A DNA stretch of 64,000 nucleotides, taken from assembly GCF_049310025.1 (NCBI RefSeq), contig NZ_JBJYKD010000008.1, positions 58,184 through 122,183 of the forward strand, given 5' to 3'. Position numbers and translations under genes: made by a program. The notes under the pieces were generated by a model. The model made no database searches and was not told the DNA's origin. It saw only the letters and a program-made list of their open reading frames with translations. Position 1 is the first letter of the stretch; each line of letters starts with the position of its first letter. The DNA comes from JBJYKD01 sp049310025. GTDB taxonomy: Bacteria; Bacillota; Thermosediminibacteria; Thermosediminibacterales; Tepidanaerobacteraceae. Positions 42,852-51,882 of this stretch are shown here, in pieces.

Positions 42852-44078
42852 GTGTCCGAACTGATAACCAACCGTGAATACCGTCTAAAGCTCTTGAAGG
42901 ATGTGATAATGGACCTTCACAGGGGGAAAAGCGTTGACGAGGTAAAGGAGAGATTCCGGGAGGTGGTAAAAGACCTTTCCCACGATGAGGTGGCAGCCAT
43001 GGAACAGGCCCTCATCCAGGAAGGCATGCCGGTGGAGGAGATCCAGCGAATGTGCGACGTCCACGCCTCCATATTTAAAGAAAGCCTGGAGAGCAAACCG
43101 GAACCCGAAATCACACCGGGTCATCCCCTTCACACATTTAAACTGGAAAATTCTGCCATAAACAGGCTTATTTCCGGGGAAATAATGCCCGCCATACAAG
43201 CGCTAAAAGCCGCCGGAGGCGGTGAAGAAAGACAGGCGTCCGCAAAGCTTTTGGAAAGTTTTAAACTCCTTATGGAAGTGGACCGGCACTATAAGCGGAA
43301 GGAAAATCTCCTCTTCCCTTACCTGGAAAAATACGGCATAACAGCGCCCCCCAAGGTCATGTGGGGGGTAGACGACGAGATAAGAGGCGCGCTGAAAGAG
43401 GCGGTAAACCTCCTCACAAATTACCAACCCGATAAAAAGGCAGAAGTTACGGAAAAGCTGGAAAAAGCCGTAAGCAGGGTGCAGGAAATGGTCTTTAAAG
43501 AAGAGAAAATCCTCTTTCCGATGGCCCTCCAGACCCTCACCCAGGATGAGTGGTATGAAATCTACAGGCAAAGCGACGAGATAGGCTACTGCCTCGTAAA
43601 GCCGGCCGGGGAGTGGCGGCCTCCGAGGATACCTCTGGAGGAAACGGGAAAAATCCCCGCCGGCGGCAAAACGGGCGACCTCTTGAAATTTGAAACCGGA
43701 ACTCTTTCTCCCAAAGAAGTGGAGTTGATTTTCAATCACCTGCCCGTGGACATTACCTTTGTGGACAAAAATGACGTTGTAAAATACTTTTCCGCCGGGA
43801 AGGAACGGATCTTCACCCGGACGGCAGCGGTCATCGGCAGGACGGTGCAGAACTGCCACCCCCCGGCCAGCGTGCACGTGGTGGAAAGGCTCCTGCAGGA
43901 CTTCAAAGAGGGTAAAAAAGACTCGGAGGAGTTCTGGATTAACTTCCAGGGGAAATTGGTGTACATCCGCTATTTCGCCGTGAGGGATGGGAAGGGCGAT
44001 TATGCGGGAACGCTGGAAGTGACTCAGGAAATAGGCAGAATTAAAGAGCTGAAGGGAGAGAAAAGACTCATGGATTAA
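42852..44078 (+). CDS. DUF438 / hemerythrin / PAS domain protein
   Basis: GTG 42852 is 7 bases after AAAGGGGG, giving 408 residues. Residues 1-70 are DUF438 (LLKDVIMDLHRGKSVDEVKE). A hemerythrin-like four-helix part follows with histidines in TPGHPLHTFKLENSAINRL and DRHYKRKENLLFPYLEKYG and with EEKILFPMALQTLTQDEWYE. Residues from about 280 form a PAS domain (HLPVDITFVDKNDVVKYFSA, RTVQNCHPPASVHVVERLLQ). Proteins of this layout occur in anaerobes and are thought to sense oxygen, nitric oxide or iron-sulphur status. It is a single-gene unit ended by a hairpin. Confidence 0.9.
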   Translation: MSELITNREYRLKLLKDVIMDLHRGKSVDEVKERFREVVKDLSHDEVAAMEQALIQEGMPVEEIQRMCDVHASIFKESLESKPEPEITPGHPLHTFKLENSAINRLISGEIMPAIQALKAAGGGEERQASAKLLESFKLLMEVDRHYKRKENLLFPYLEKYGITAPPKVMWGVDDEIRGALKEAVNLLTNYQPDKKAEVTEKLEKAVSRVQEMVFKEEKILFPMALQTLTQDEWYEIYRQSDEIGYCLVKPAGEWRPPRIPLEETGKIPAGGKTGDLLKFETGTLSPKEVELIFNHLPVDITFVDKNDVVKYFSAGKERIFTRTAAVIGRTVQNCHPPASVHVVERLLQDFKEGKKDSEEFWINFQGKLVYIRYFAVRDGKGDYAGTLEVTQEIGRIKELKGEKRLMD

Positions 44079-44082
44079 AATT

Positions 44083-44098
44083 GACCGCTCCGGCGGTC
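44083..44098. terminator. Terminator of the DUF438 gene
   Basis: GACCGC-TCCG-GCGGTC followed by TTTTTAT, starting 4 bases after the stop codon. Confidence 0.75.
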
Positions 44099-44168
44099 TT
44101 TTTATAAATCCCCCTTCCGGCGTGAGATCGGGCTCCGGTCAATATCTTTTTATGTCAATATCTTTTTA

Positions 44169-44214
44169 TTGAAAAATATTGTCATTTTTGTATAATATAT
44201 ACGAACAAACGTTC
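44169..44214 (+). promoter_or_regulatory. Promoter with LexA (SOS) box upstream of an Rpn-like remnant
   Basis: TTGAAA (44169-44174), a 16-base spacer and TATAAT (44191-44196) are followed by CGAACAAACGTTCC. GAACAAACGTTC (44203-44214) fits GAAC-N4-GTTC. The layout is the same as at 38305-38352, and the gene downstream also belongs to the Rpn-like group. Confidence 0.65.
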
Positions 44215-44324
44215 CTTTACACTTGCCTTTACAAATACTCAAAAAATTAATATAATGGGGTTGAGGATATTGGAGCGGGAGAGAAGAAAATCCGGATATC
44301 CCCAAAATCCTGTTTTCACCCATA

Positions 44325-44576
44325 ATGAGCAGAAAAGAAGACGTTAAAGAAATTACACAAAAAGCCATACAAATAATAAAGAAAATACCCGGGGACGGAT
44401 ATGAAAAAGACAAACTTATAGCGACCATAATAGTCCTGGTTGACAAACTGCTGGACAGAGAAACCCTTGACAAATTATGGGAGGAATTTAGAATGCTAAA
44501 TGTGTTCAAGTATGCCGAAGAAAGAGGGAAACAGGAAGGTTTTCTTGAAGGTATGGAAAAAGGCTTGAGTCTCTAA
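44325..44576 (+). pseudogene. Remnant of an Rpn-type gene
   Basis: The 83-residue frame (DVKEITQKAIQIIKKIPGDG, LIATIIVLVDKLLDRETLDK, then EERGKQEGFLEGMEKGLSL) looks like the C-terminal helical part of an Rpn/PD-(D/E)XK protein, without the catalytic domain. One base later, in another frame, the text reads ESLSDLDRFLKQ and stops, the same tail as in the intact gene at 38424. The part between was deleted. Its upstream SOS-type promoter is preserved. Confidence 0.65.
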
Positions 44577-44803
44577 GTGATCTCGATAGATTCTTGAAGC
44601 AGTGAAAAATAACCTCCATAATTAAATACCACTAAAGCGGGCATTTTAAGGGCTTTAAAGATGGAAAGCGCAGACATTGAAAATGCATTCGGGGCTGCAC
44701 GAAGTGCGGCTCTTTTAATTTTATAAAACAGTCTTTGCTGCATACAGAGGAAAATAATGCTATACTATTTTATATACAAGATAAATCAAGAGGAGTGTGG
44801 CGA

Positions 44804-45712
44804 ATGAAAATAAAGAAAGCCATTATCCCGGCGGCGGGGCTGGGGACAAGGTTTTTGCCCGCCACGAAGGCCCAGCCCAAAGAGATGCTGCCCATAGTAG
44901 ACAAGCCCACCATCCAGTTTATAGTGGAGGAGGCCGTGAAATCGGGGATAGAGGAGATCCTGATAGTCACGGGCAGGAATAAGAGAGCCATAGAAGACCA
45001 CTTCGACAAGTCGGTGGAACTGGAGCTGGAACTGAAAAAAAAGGGCAAGGAGGGCCTGCTCAGCCTGGTGGAAGACATCTCCAACATGGTGGACATCCAC
45101 TACATAAGGCAGAAGGAGCCCAGGGGCCTGGGCCATGCCATTTACTGCGCCAGGACCTTCGTGGGGGACGAGCCCTTTGCCGTCCTGCTGGGCGACGATG
45201 TGATAGACGCCGAAGAGCCGGTGCTTAAGCAGATGATAAATATTTATGACAGGTACAACTGCTCCATCCTGGGAGTCCAGGAGGTCCCCGAAGACGATGT
45301 GAGCAAGTACGGCATAGTAAACATAAACCCCATTGAGGAGAAAGTATACAAAGTAAACGACCTGATAGAAAAGCCGTCAAAGAAACAGGCCCCCTCCCGC
45401 ATGGGGATACTGGGCAGGTACATAATCACCCCCCGGATCTTCGAAATCCTGGAGCATACAAAACCCGGCGCCGGGGGAGAGATACAGCTCACCGACGCCC
45501 TGAAGGAGCTTTTGAACTACGAGGTTATCTACGCCTACAACTTTGAGGGAAGAAGATACGATGTGGGGGACAGGCTGGGTTATCTCATCGCCACGGTAGA
45601 ATACGCCTTAAAAAGAGACGACCTGAGGGACGATTTCGCCGCCTATCTCATAGGCCTGATGAAAGAGAGATTTCCCGGCATGAGCGAAGCCGCGGCGGAT
45701 CAGTCCGCCTGA
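44804..45712 (+). CDS. galU: UTP-glucose-1-phosphate uridylyltransferase
   Basis: ATG 44804 follows AGAGGAG; an upstream in-frame start at 44735 lacks a site. The 302-residue enzyme has KKAIIPAAGLGTRFLPATKA at the N-terminus, QPKEMLPIVDKPTIQFIVEE, FAVLLGDDVIDAEEPVLKQM and GAGGEIQLTDALKELLNYE, all typical of GalU. It makes UDP-glucose for surface polymers. It is followed 43 bases later by galE, and together they provide UDP-glucose and UDP-galactose. Confidence 0.95.
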   Translation: MKIKKAIIPAAGLGTRFLPATKAQPKEMLPIVDKPTIQFIVEEAVKSGIEEILIVTGRNKRAIEDHFDKSVELELELKKKGKEGLLSLVEDISNMVDIHYIRQKEPRGLGHAIYCARTFVGDEPFAVLLGDDVIDAEEPVLKQMINIYDRYNCSILGVQEVPEDDVSKYGIVNINPIEEKVYKVNDLIEKPSKKQAPSRMGILGRYIITPRIFEILEHTKPGAGGEIQLTDALKELLNYEVIYAYNFEGRRYDVGDRLGYLIATVEYALKRDDLRDDFAAYLIGLMKERFPGMSEAAADQSA

Positions 45713-45755
45713 CGAAAATAGCAATCGGGCAAAAAGAGGGGGGGTTTTTATAATT

Positions 45756-46742
45756 ATGGCAAGAATTTTGGTAACCGGCGGGGCAGGCTACATAGGAAGC
45801 CACGTAGTCAAGCTTTTGGGAGAAAAGGGCCAAAATGTCCTGGTATATGACAATCTTTCCACCGGCAGGAGAAGTTCAGTGCTCTACGGCAGCCTGGCGG
45901 AGGGAGATGTGCTGGACTTTGCGCGCTTAAAAGAAGTGATGTCGGCCTTCAGGCCCGATGCCGTCATGCACTTTGCGGCAAAGATAGTGGTGCCCGAGTC
46001 GGTGCAAAAACCGCTTTTATACTACGAAAACAACACCTGCGGCGCGGTCAATCTGCTCAAAGCCATGCGCGAGTGCGGCGTGAATAAATTCATTTTTTCT
46101 TCCACCGCGGCGGTTTACGGCCAGCCGGAAAAGATGCCCATCACCGAGGATATGCCGCTTGAACCCATAAATCCTTACGGCACGAGTAAGGTGATGGTGG
46201 AGAGAGTGCTCAAGGACCTTTCAACGGCGGAAGACTTCAGATATGTGTCCCTACGCTATTTTAACGTTGCCGGGGCGGACCCCGAAGCCAGAATAGGGGA
46301 GACCAAGCCCGACGCCACACACATAGTCACCATGTGCGTCAGGACCGCCTGCGGAAAAAGGGACAGGCTTTATGTCTACGGGACGGACTACCCCACCCCC
46401 GACGGCACATGCATAAGAGACTACATACATGTGATGGACCTGGCGGAAGCCCATAGGCTGGCACTGGAATACCTCCTTGCCGGCGGGAAAAGCGACGTCT
46501 TCAACTGCGGCTACGGCAGGGGCTTTTCGGTGATGGAAGTGGTGAATGAGGCGAAAAAAGTCACGGGAGTGGACTTCCGGGTGGAGTTGGCCGGCAGGAG
46601 AGCGGGCGACCCTCCTGTGCTGGTGGCGGATTCCGGCAAGATAAAAGAAAAACTTGGCTGGAAGCCCAAATACGACGACCTTGGCTTTATCATAAAGACC
46701 GCCTGGGAATGGGAGAAAAAGTGCACAAGAGGGAATTTTTAA
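45756..46742 (+). CDS. galE: UDP-glucose 4-epimerase
   Basis: The 328-residue short-chain dehydrogenase-type enzyme has the NAD site LVTGGAGYIGSHVVKLLGEK, the catalytic Tyr-x3-Lys in PINPYGTSKVMVERVLKDLS, and SLRYFNVAGADPEARIGE, GTDYPTPDGTCIRDYIHVMD and KIKEKLGWKPKYDDL. It interconverts UDP-glucose and UDP-galactose using bound NAD. Confidence 0.95.
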   Translation: MARILVTGGAGYIGSHVVKLLGEKGQNVLVYDNLSTGRRSSVLYGSLAEGDVLDFARLKEVMSAFRPDAVMHFAAKIVVPESVQKPLLYYENNTCGAVNLLKAMRECGVNKFIFSSTAAVYGQPEKMPITEDMPLEPINPYGTSKVMVERVLKDLSTAEDFRYVSLRYFNVAGADPEARIGETKPDATHIVTMCVRTACGKRDRLYVYGTDYPTPDGTCIRDYIHVMDLAEAHRLALEYLLAGGKSDVFNCGYGRGFSVMEVVNEAKKVTGVDFRVELAGRRAGDPPVLVADSGKIKEKLGWKPKYDDLGFIIKTAWEWEKKCTRGNF

Positions 46743-46870
46743 ATTACATTGATTGCGCACATGCCGTTGGTGCCGCCGTCAGGAGAGCCCAGAAAAAAAT
46801 CCGTTTTGTTCGGGAACGCCAGGAATATTTTGACGTTTTAGGATTCATCATACCGCCGTATCACGGCTAG
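46721..46870 (+). CDS. Possible small protein overlapping the galE end
   Basis: GTG 46721 lies 5 bases after GGGAG and opens a 49-residue frame (HKREFLNYIDCAHAVGAAVR, RAQKKIRFVRERQEYFDVL, then GFIIPPYHG) that stops just before a hairpin. I recognise no family. It may be a real coupled small gene or a fragment of a lost one. Confidence 0.3.
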   Translation: MHKREFLNYIDCAHAVGAAVRRAQKKIRFVRERQEYFDVLGFIIPPYHG

Positions 46871-46880
46871 TCGTTAAAAT

Positions 46881-46904
46881 GCGGTGGGTATTGCACCCCA
46901 CCGC
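46881..46904. terminator. Bidirectional hairpin between galE and the GntP operon
   Basis: GCGGTGGG and CCCACCGC form an 8-base-pair stem around TATTGCAC. A T-rich run (TTTTGTAATTTTTTT) lies to the right and TAAAAT to the left. The genes on either side converge. Confidence 0.75.
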
Positions 46905-46937
46905 CTGATTTTGTAATTTTTTTAATGACATTTAAAG

Positions 46938-48320
46938 TTAAAAAATAGCTCCCGCTATTAGGATTAATATTAAGGAAACACCCCATCCGATGGTAGTGGG
47001 TATGGACCATGTCAGCGTTTGTTCCTTGACATTTTCTATCCCCAGGAGACGGTTAACCACCCAGAAATAACTGTCGTTAAAGTATGAATAAACCATTGCG
47101 CCGAGGGTAGCAGCCTGTGCGGCTATCAGAGGATTCACCGAAAGATTTGCCAGAATCGGCGCCGTAATTGATGCTGATGTAATCATAGCTACTGTGCCGC
47201 TTCCTTGTACAAGGCGGACAAGTGTTGAAACAAAAAAGGGCAACAGAACTGCCGGCATGGCCGTGCCTGCAATAAAATTTGCTATATAGGTTCCTGCTCC
47301 ACTGTCCCTCAATACCTGTCCCAAAGCGCCTCCTGCACCGGTTACCAGAATTATTATACCTGCGGAACTGACGCCTTCTTCCATCCTTTTAATCACTTCA
47401 TCCCGGGTAAGCCTTGGAGTTAAGCCGTATATGGCAATTATAAGACCAATTCCTACAGCGATTACGGGGTTGCCGAGAAATATAAGATATTGAGCCCATA
47501 GTTGCTTTAATTTAAGGGCGGACAAAACCGTATTGAAGATTATTAATATCACGGGTATGACAATCGGAGCAAAGGACGCGAAAGTTGAAGGAAGGTCAGG
47601 CCTTTCTCCTATGGGAATTTCCATAGACCCGGAAGGCTGAAATTCCGGACGTTCCCAACCGCTGCCGTCCTCTTTGGGAATCTGGTATATTTTTTTTCCG
47701 AGCCATTGGGCATAGAGTACCCCCGCCACCGTTACGGGGATTGCGAATAAAAGGCCTGCCAGTATCATGCTGCCCACATCCACCTTGAAAATACCTGCCA
47801 CCGCCAGAGGCCCCGGGGTAGGCGGAACTGCATGATGGGTGGCCACGAGGCCGATGGCCAGAGCCACGCCCAGAGTCAATACGGACTTGCGGGTTTTCAT
47901 GGAAAGGGCCTTTGCCAGGGGTGAAAGAATCACAAAACCCGAATCGCAGAAAATAGGTATGGATACCACATATCCGGTAGCTGCCAGGGCCCATTCTTCC
48001 TTGCCCCGGCCGAGGTATTTCAAGAAAGTGTAGGCCATGCGTTCCGCAGCGCCCGACACTTCCAGCAATCTTCCCATCATGACGCCAAAACCGATGACGA
48101 TGCCGATACTGCTTAAGGTATTGCCAAAGCCTGTAGTTATTGATTTGGCCACATTGATGTCGCCGACAGACGGCGGCATACCGCCAATCAAGCCTGTGAG
48201 TGACGCCGCAATAATGAGGGCTGGGAAAGCATGGATTTTTGTCTTCAATATGAGATAGACCAGAACAGCCACACCAATAATAAGTCCCAGTATCATCTGA
48301 GCTCCGGGAGCGCCTGTCAT
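46938..48320 (-). CDS. GntP-family organic/sugar-acid permease
   Basis: A 460-residue membrane protein with about twelve helices, starting behind AAAGGAG. GntP features include the N-terminal MILGLIIGVAVLVYLILKTK, SLTGLIGGMPPSVGDINVAK, CDSGFVILSPLAKALSMKTR and the C-terminal VRLVQGSGTVAMITSASITA. The family imports gluconate and related sugar acids with protons. As the last gene after a four-carbon acid sugar kinase and a PdxA-type dehydrogenase, it probably imports threonate or erythronate. Confidence 0.9.
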   Translation of the reverse strand: MTGAPGAQMILGLIIGVAVLVYLILKTKIHAFPALIIAASLTGLIGGMPPSVGDINVAKSITTGFGNTLSSIGIVIGFGVMMGRLLEVSGAAERMAYTFLKYLGRGKEEWALAATGYVVSIPIFCDSGFVILSPLAKALSMKTRKSVLTLGVALAIGLVATHHAVPPTPGPLAVAGIFKVDVGSMILAGLLFAIPVTVAGVLYAQWLGKKIYQIPKEDGSGWERPEFQPSGSMEIPIGERPDLPSTFASFAPIVIPVILIIFNTVLSALKLKQLWAQYLIFLGNPVIAVGIGLIIAIYGLTPRLTRDEVIKRMEEGVSSAGIIILVTGAGGALGQVLRDSGAGTYIANFIAGTAMPAVLLPFFVSTLVRLVQGSGTVAMITSASITAPILANLSVNPLIAAQAATLGAMVYSYFNDSYFWVVNRLLGIENVKEQTLTWSIPTTIGWGVSLILILIAGAIF

Positions 48321-48340
48321 AAGATCCTCTCCTTTACAAC

Positions 48341-49360
48341 TTATTTTTGGGTTTTAACCGTAAAAGCATAATCTCCCGCCACCTTGATGGCTTCTTCCAT
48401 ACTCACCGAACTCGCGATCCCCTTTCCGGCGATATCAAAGGCGGTGCCGTGGTCCACCGATGTCCTTATGAAGGGAAGACCGGTGGTGACACTTACGGTC
48501 CTTTCAAAATCCAGCATTTTTGCTGCAATATGGCCCTGATCATGGTACAGGGAAAGGACTGCGTCAAAGCGGCCGAGGTTTGCCAGGTAGAAAACCGAAT
48601 CTGCAGGAACCGGCCCTTCCACCTTTACACCTTCCGCCCGGGCCTTTTTTATAGCCGGAATTATCTCTCTCACCTCCTCGTCACCGAAAAGTCCTCCTTC
48701 ACCTCCGTGGGGATTTAAAGCAGCCACTGCAATTGAAGGATTTGCTATTCCCAGATTTTGCAGTGCCCTATGACAGCTCAAAAGAGTATTGAATACATTT
48801 TCCAGCTTTATCCTGGAACATGCTTCCAGCAGCGATAAATGCCGGGTGAGGAAAAATATGCGCAGGTTTCTCACCTGAAACATGGTCAGCACATCCCGGC
48901 TTTTGGTGAGCTCGGCGAACATTTCGGTGTGACCTATGAAATCTATTCCTGCGGCGTGAATCGCCTCCTTATTTATGGGGGCTGTGGCGACGCCGTCTAT
49001 AAGGCCGGCCATCCCGAGTTCTATGGATTTTTTGATGTATTCAAAGGAAGCCTTTCCGGCTTCGGCAGAGATTTTTCCAAAAGGGATATTCTGTTTTACG
49101 TTTTTTAAATCCACCAGATAAATTTTATCGAAAGAAAAGTCTTTTTCTACAGCGCGGTCGATGGAATTGATTTCCAGGGGAAAAATATCCATCTTTACCT
49201 TTGTGATTTCCAAAGCCCTCTCGATAACCGTTTTTGAACAGATTACTATGGGGTTGACTTTTTCGTATATTTCTTTTTTTGCGAGAGCTTTTACAACGAT
49301 TTCCGGTCCGATACCGGCCGGGTCTCCTGCTGTGATTCCTATTAAAGGTTTTTTTGACAA
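48341..49360 (-). CDS. pdxA2: PdxA-family 4-phosphate dehydrogenase (PdxA2 type)
   Basis: TTG 49360 is 9 bases after AAGGAG. The 339-residue protein begins KPLIGITAGDPAGIGPEIVV and has the metal-binding histidines expected in HAAGIDFIGHTEMFAELTKS, LYHDQGHIAAKMLDFE and RTSVDHGTAFDIAGKG. PdxA proper acts in vitamin B6 synthesis, but PdxA2 paralogues next to a four-carbon acid sugar kinase oxidise D-threonate or D-erythronate 4-phosphate to dihydroxyacetone phosphate and CO2. The operon context supports the latter. Confidence 0.88.
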   Translation of the reverse strand: MSKKPLIGITAGDPAGIGPEIVVKALAKKEIYEKVNPIVICSKTVIERALEITKVKMDIFPLEINSIDRAVEKDFSFDKIYLVDLKNVKQNIPFGKISAEAGKASFEYIKKSIELGMAGLIDGVATAPINKEAIHAAGIDFIGHTEMFAELTKSRDVLTMFQVRNLRIFFLTRHLSLLEACSRIKLENVFNTLLSCHRALQNLGIANPSIAVAALNPHGGEGGLFGDEEVREIIPAIKKARAEGVKVEGPVPADSVFYLANLGRFDAVLSLYHDQGHIAAKMLDFERTVSVTTGLPFIRTSVDHGTAFDIAGKGIASSVSMEEAIKVAGDYAFTVKTQK

Positions 49361-49395
49361 GATGCTTCACTCCTTGTTTGGCGAGTAAATTTTAA

Positions 49396-50685
49396 TTACC
49401 GTTTTAGAATAAAATCGATACATTTTGCGGCACTTTCGGCGGTTCCCACCAGCCCGCCCTTTGTTACTATTTGCAGACCGGGGAATTTTCCCCCCACCAG
49501 AGTCCCGTGGGCCGCCAGGGGAAGCACTTCACCGGCGATTTCAATGGCATGAGCCTTTACCCCCTGACAAAAGGCCACTGTCATATCACCGCCTGTAATG
49601 TATACACCCTTGAGGTTTGGAACTCCCATATCGAGAACTTTTATGGCTATGCGGGCCAGGGCATTGTTTATCTGCCTTGAAAGAAAATCTATGGTGGTGT
49701 TCCGCCGCCGGGCTTCAGTGTTCATGTCAAGAATCATTTCCTCCTTTTCCGCCACCCTCAGGCCGAAGATATCGCCTTTGACACTGAGGTCATGGATACT
49801 GAGGGCCGTATTCAGCAGATAGTCTTCCCTTAATTTATCATCCAGCAATAGCCTTACATCGACACTTAAAATTCCGGCCCCGTATTCTTTTTGAAGAAAT
49901 TCAAGCTGGCTTCGGGTTAAAGGCGTTATACTGGCAGATATTACCATTACCTTAGCGTTTTTTGGCATGTTTTTCTCCAGCATCAAGGATATATATTTCT
50001 GGGTAAAAGGCCCCGGGTCTACCGTTACAGCTTTTACACCTGATTTTTGAAGGGCCAGCGCGATATTGGCGATATCTTCATCGCTTATGGCATCAAAGGC
50101 GATGATTTTTTTGCCGGAATCTATTTTCTGCCTTATACTTTTAGCGATTATTTCAGGACCTTTCAAAATCGTACCAAGAGGAATATGCCCGGCCGGTATG
50201 GAAGTCTGTTCTCTGATGACCGCCAGCACATCTGAAACTGTGACGGGGGTTTTCGGGTCTCGGGCGGCTTCTGTCCGCTCTACAGGTAAACCGTTTACAA
50301 GAAGATAATCTCCCACCACAATGCGGCCTGAACGGGGGTAGGCGGGCACTACAGCGGCTATGTATTCGGAATCTAAACCCTTCAGGATTCCCTCTATTTC
50401 CGCTCCCAGGTTACCTCTTATGGTGCTGTCGATTCGCTTGCCGAAATACCGGATTCCTTTTCTATAAAGAAGGGAAGCGCAGGTTCTGACGCGGTTTAAA
50501 GCTTCCTGTTTATCAATACTCCTGCTAAAAGTGTTGATAATAACGCCGTCGAATGTACTGAAGTTAAAAGTATCAAGGTTTTCGTAGTTTATTGCTGTAA
50601 CCACTTTAAAACCGTTTCCGGCGAGGAGCGCTCCGGTGGCGTTGCTGCCGGTGAGGTCGTCGGCGATTACTGCAAAAAGTGCCAT
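49396..50685 (-). CDS. Four-carbon acid sugar kinase (DtnK/OtnK family)
   Basis: A 429-residue protein starting behind AAAGGAGGA. The N-terminal domain has FAVIADDLTGSNATGALLAG and YFGKRIDSTIRGNLGAEIEG; the C-terminal nucleotide-binding domain has GVYITGGDMTVAFCQGVKAH and PLAAHGTLVGGKFPGLQIVT. These are family signatures (formerly DUF1537). It phosphorylates a four-carbon sugar acid such as threonate or erythronate, feeding the PdxA2-type dehydrogenase. It lies between the DeoR regulator (4 bases) and pdxA2. Confidence 0.9.
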   Translation of the reverse strand: MALFAVIADDLTGSNATGALLAGNGFKVVTAINYENLDTFNFSTFDGVIINTFSRSIDKQEALNRVRTCASLLYRKGIRYFGKRIDSTIRGNLGAEIEGILKGLDSEYIAAVVPAYPRSGRIVVGDYLLVNGLPVERTEAARDPKTPVTVSDVLAVIREQTSIPAGHIPLGTILKGPEIIAKSIRQKIDSGKKIIAFDAISDEDIANIALALQKSGVKAVTVDPGPFTQKYISLMLEKNMPKNAKVMVISASITPLTRSQLEFLQKEYGAGILSVDVRLLLDDKLREDYLLNTALSIHDLSVKGDIFGLRVAEKEEMILDMNTEARRRNTTIDFLSRQINNALARIAIKVLDMGVPNLKGVYITGGDMTVAFCQGVKAHAIEIAGEVLPLAAHGTLVGGKFPGLQIVTKGGLVGTAESAAKCIDFILKR

Positions 50686-50689
50686 AAAT

Positions 50690-51496
50690 TCATCCTCCTT
50701 TCTCGTTTTGCTTCGATGATGTTTTTTTGGTCGAAGATAATATTACCTCGATTTGAAGGTTTTCCATTTTAGCTTTTATTTCCTCATCTATTCCATCGTC
50801 GGTAATGACGGTGTCTATAGATTCCAGACCGCATACTCTGGCGAAAGCTCTGTGGCCGAATTTGGTGTGGTCCGCCACCACCACCGATTTTGCAGCGCAG
50901 GTTATCATAGCCCGTTTCAGATGAGCTTTTTCCAGGGTGGGTGTGTATAACCCCAGGTCTGTATCGATAGCTCCCGCACCCAGAAATGTTATATTTACAC
51001 TTACGGACCTTATAAAATTGACGGCTTCTTCGCCCAGGAGGCAGTATATCCCGGATTGCACCTGGCCTCCGGTGGTCAGTACTTTAATGTTCGATGTATC
51101 GGCCAGTTCCAGAGCTATATTCAAATCATTGGTCACTACCATGAGATTCTTGCCGCTCTTTTTCAAACATCTTGCAACCTCAAGAGTAGTTGAACCGGCA
51201 TCCAGTATTATGGAGTCGCCGTTTTTGATAAGAGAACACGCTTTTTCGGCGATGAGCCTCTTGAGTTCAATATTGGTGCCTGCTTTACAGCGATAAGGTA
51301 CCTCTTCGACAAAAGAATCTTTAGCCAGCGCACCGCCTCTGGCTCGTAGCAGGAGGCCTTCCTGCTCCAGGGACTTAAGGTCCCGCCTTATGGTCATTGG
51401 AGACACTCCGAAATTTGCCGCCAGTTCCCCCACTTCCGCCCGGCCCCGGTGTGTTATCCATTGTAAAATTTTTTTGCGCCGTTCCAGTGTTAACAT
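50690..51496 (-). CDS. DeoR/GlpR-family transcriptional regulator
   Basis: The 268-residue protein has an N-terminal helix-turn-helix (ERRKKILQWITHRGRAEVGE and LAANFGVSPMTIRRDLKSLE) and a DeoR C-terminal sensor domain (SIILDAGSTTLEVARCLKKS, VVTNDLNIALELADTSN, TCAAKSVVVADHTKFGHRAF). Such repressors respond to phosphorylated sugars. It is first in the kinase-dehydrogenase-permease operon and probably autoregulates it in response to a phosphorylated intermediate. Confidence 0.92.
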   Translation of the reverse strand: MLTLERRKKILQWITHRGRAEVGELAANFGVSPMTIRRDLKSLEQEGLLLRARGGALAKDSFVEEVPYRCKAGTNIELKRLIAEKACSLIKNGDSIILDAGSTTLEVARCLKKSGKNLMVVTNDLNIALELADTSNIKVLTTGGQVQSGIYCLLGEEAVNFIRSVSVNITFLGAGAIDTDLGLYTPTLEKAHLKRAMITCAAKSVVVADHTKFGHRAFARVCGLESIDTVITDDGIDEEIKAKMENLQIEVILSSTKKTSSKQNEKGG

Positions 51497-51882
51497 TTGA
51501 AACCTCCATGTTTAAAACTGTTTAATTTGACCTCTAAAAACTGTTCATTTATGTTCATAAATATTCTATTCTGTTATTTATCAAAAAATTCCTGCTTTGT
51601 GAAAAAAATAATTTTTTCCATTTTAAAATTCGAGATTCACAACAAATCGTTTTAAATACAATTTACTCAACTTTCGCAGAGCGAAAGATAGCTGACATCA
51701 AAAAATAATTTATTACAGACATGCGGACTTTTCCTGTAAAATTTCTAGCCTTACTATCTTGGTTTATCGCCGGGGTGGAAACGGTCAGAAAACTATTATT
51801 TTTTTGCGGCAATTTTGTTGAAGTATTTTGGACTTTAATACATATCGTTATAGAAATATAATTTAAACCGGGAGGATTTAAT
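51497..51882. promoter_or_regulatory. Divergent regulatory region between DeoR and PRD regulator genes
   Basis: Near the DeoR start are repeated motifs AAACTGTTTAATTTGACC and AAAACTGTTCATTTATGTTC, candidates for DeoR operators. A perfect inverted repeat CTTTCGC-AGA-GCGAAAG lies at 51671-51687. TATAAT at 51857-51862 with TTTAAT 17 bases upstream may be the promoter of the PRD regulator, whose GGGAGG site lies before 51883. No gene was found. Confidence 0.5.

Noticed and set aside
43203..43877. Minus-strand frame of 224 codons
   Set aside because: Antisense to the well-supported DUF438/hemerythrin gene and without a ribosome site or family match.
46938..51496. Vitamin B6 synthesis role for the PdxA-type gene
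   Set aside because: Its neighbours are a four-carbon acid sugar kinase, a GntP permease and a DeoR regulator, which match the threonate/erythronate pathway instead.
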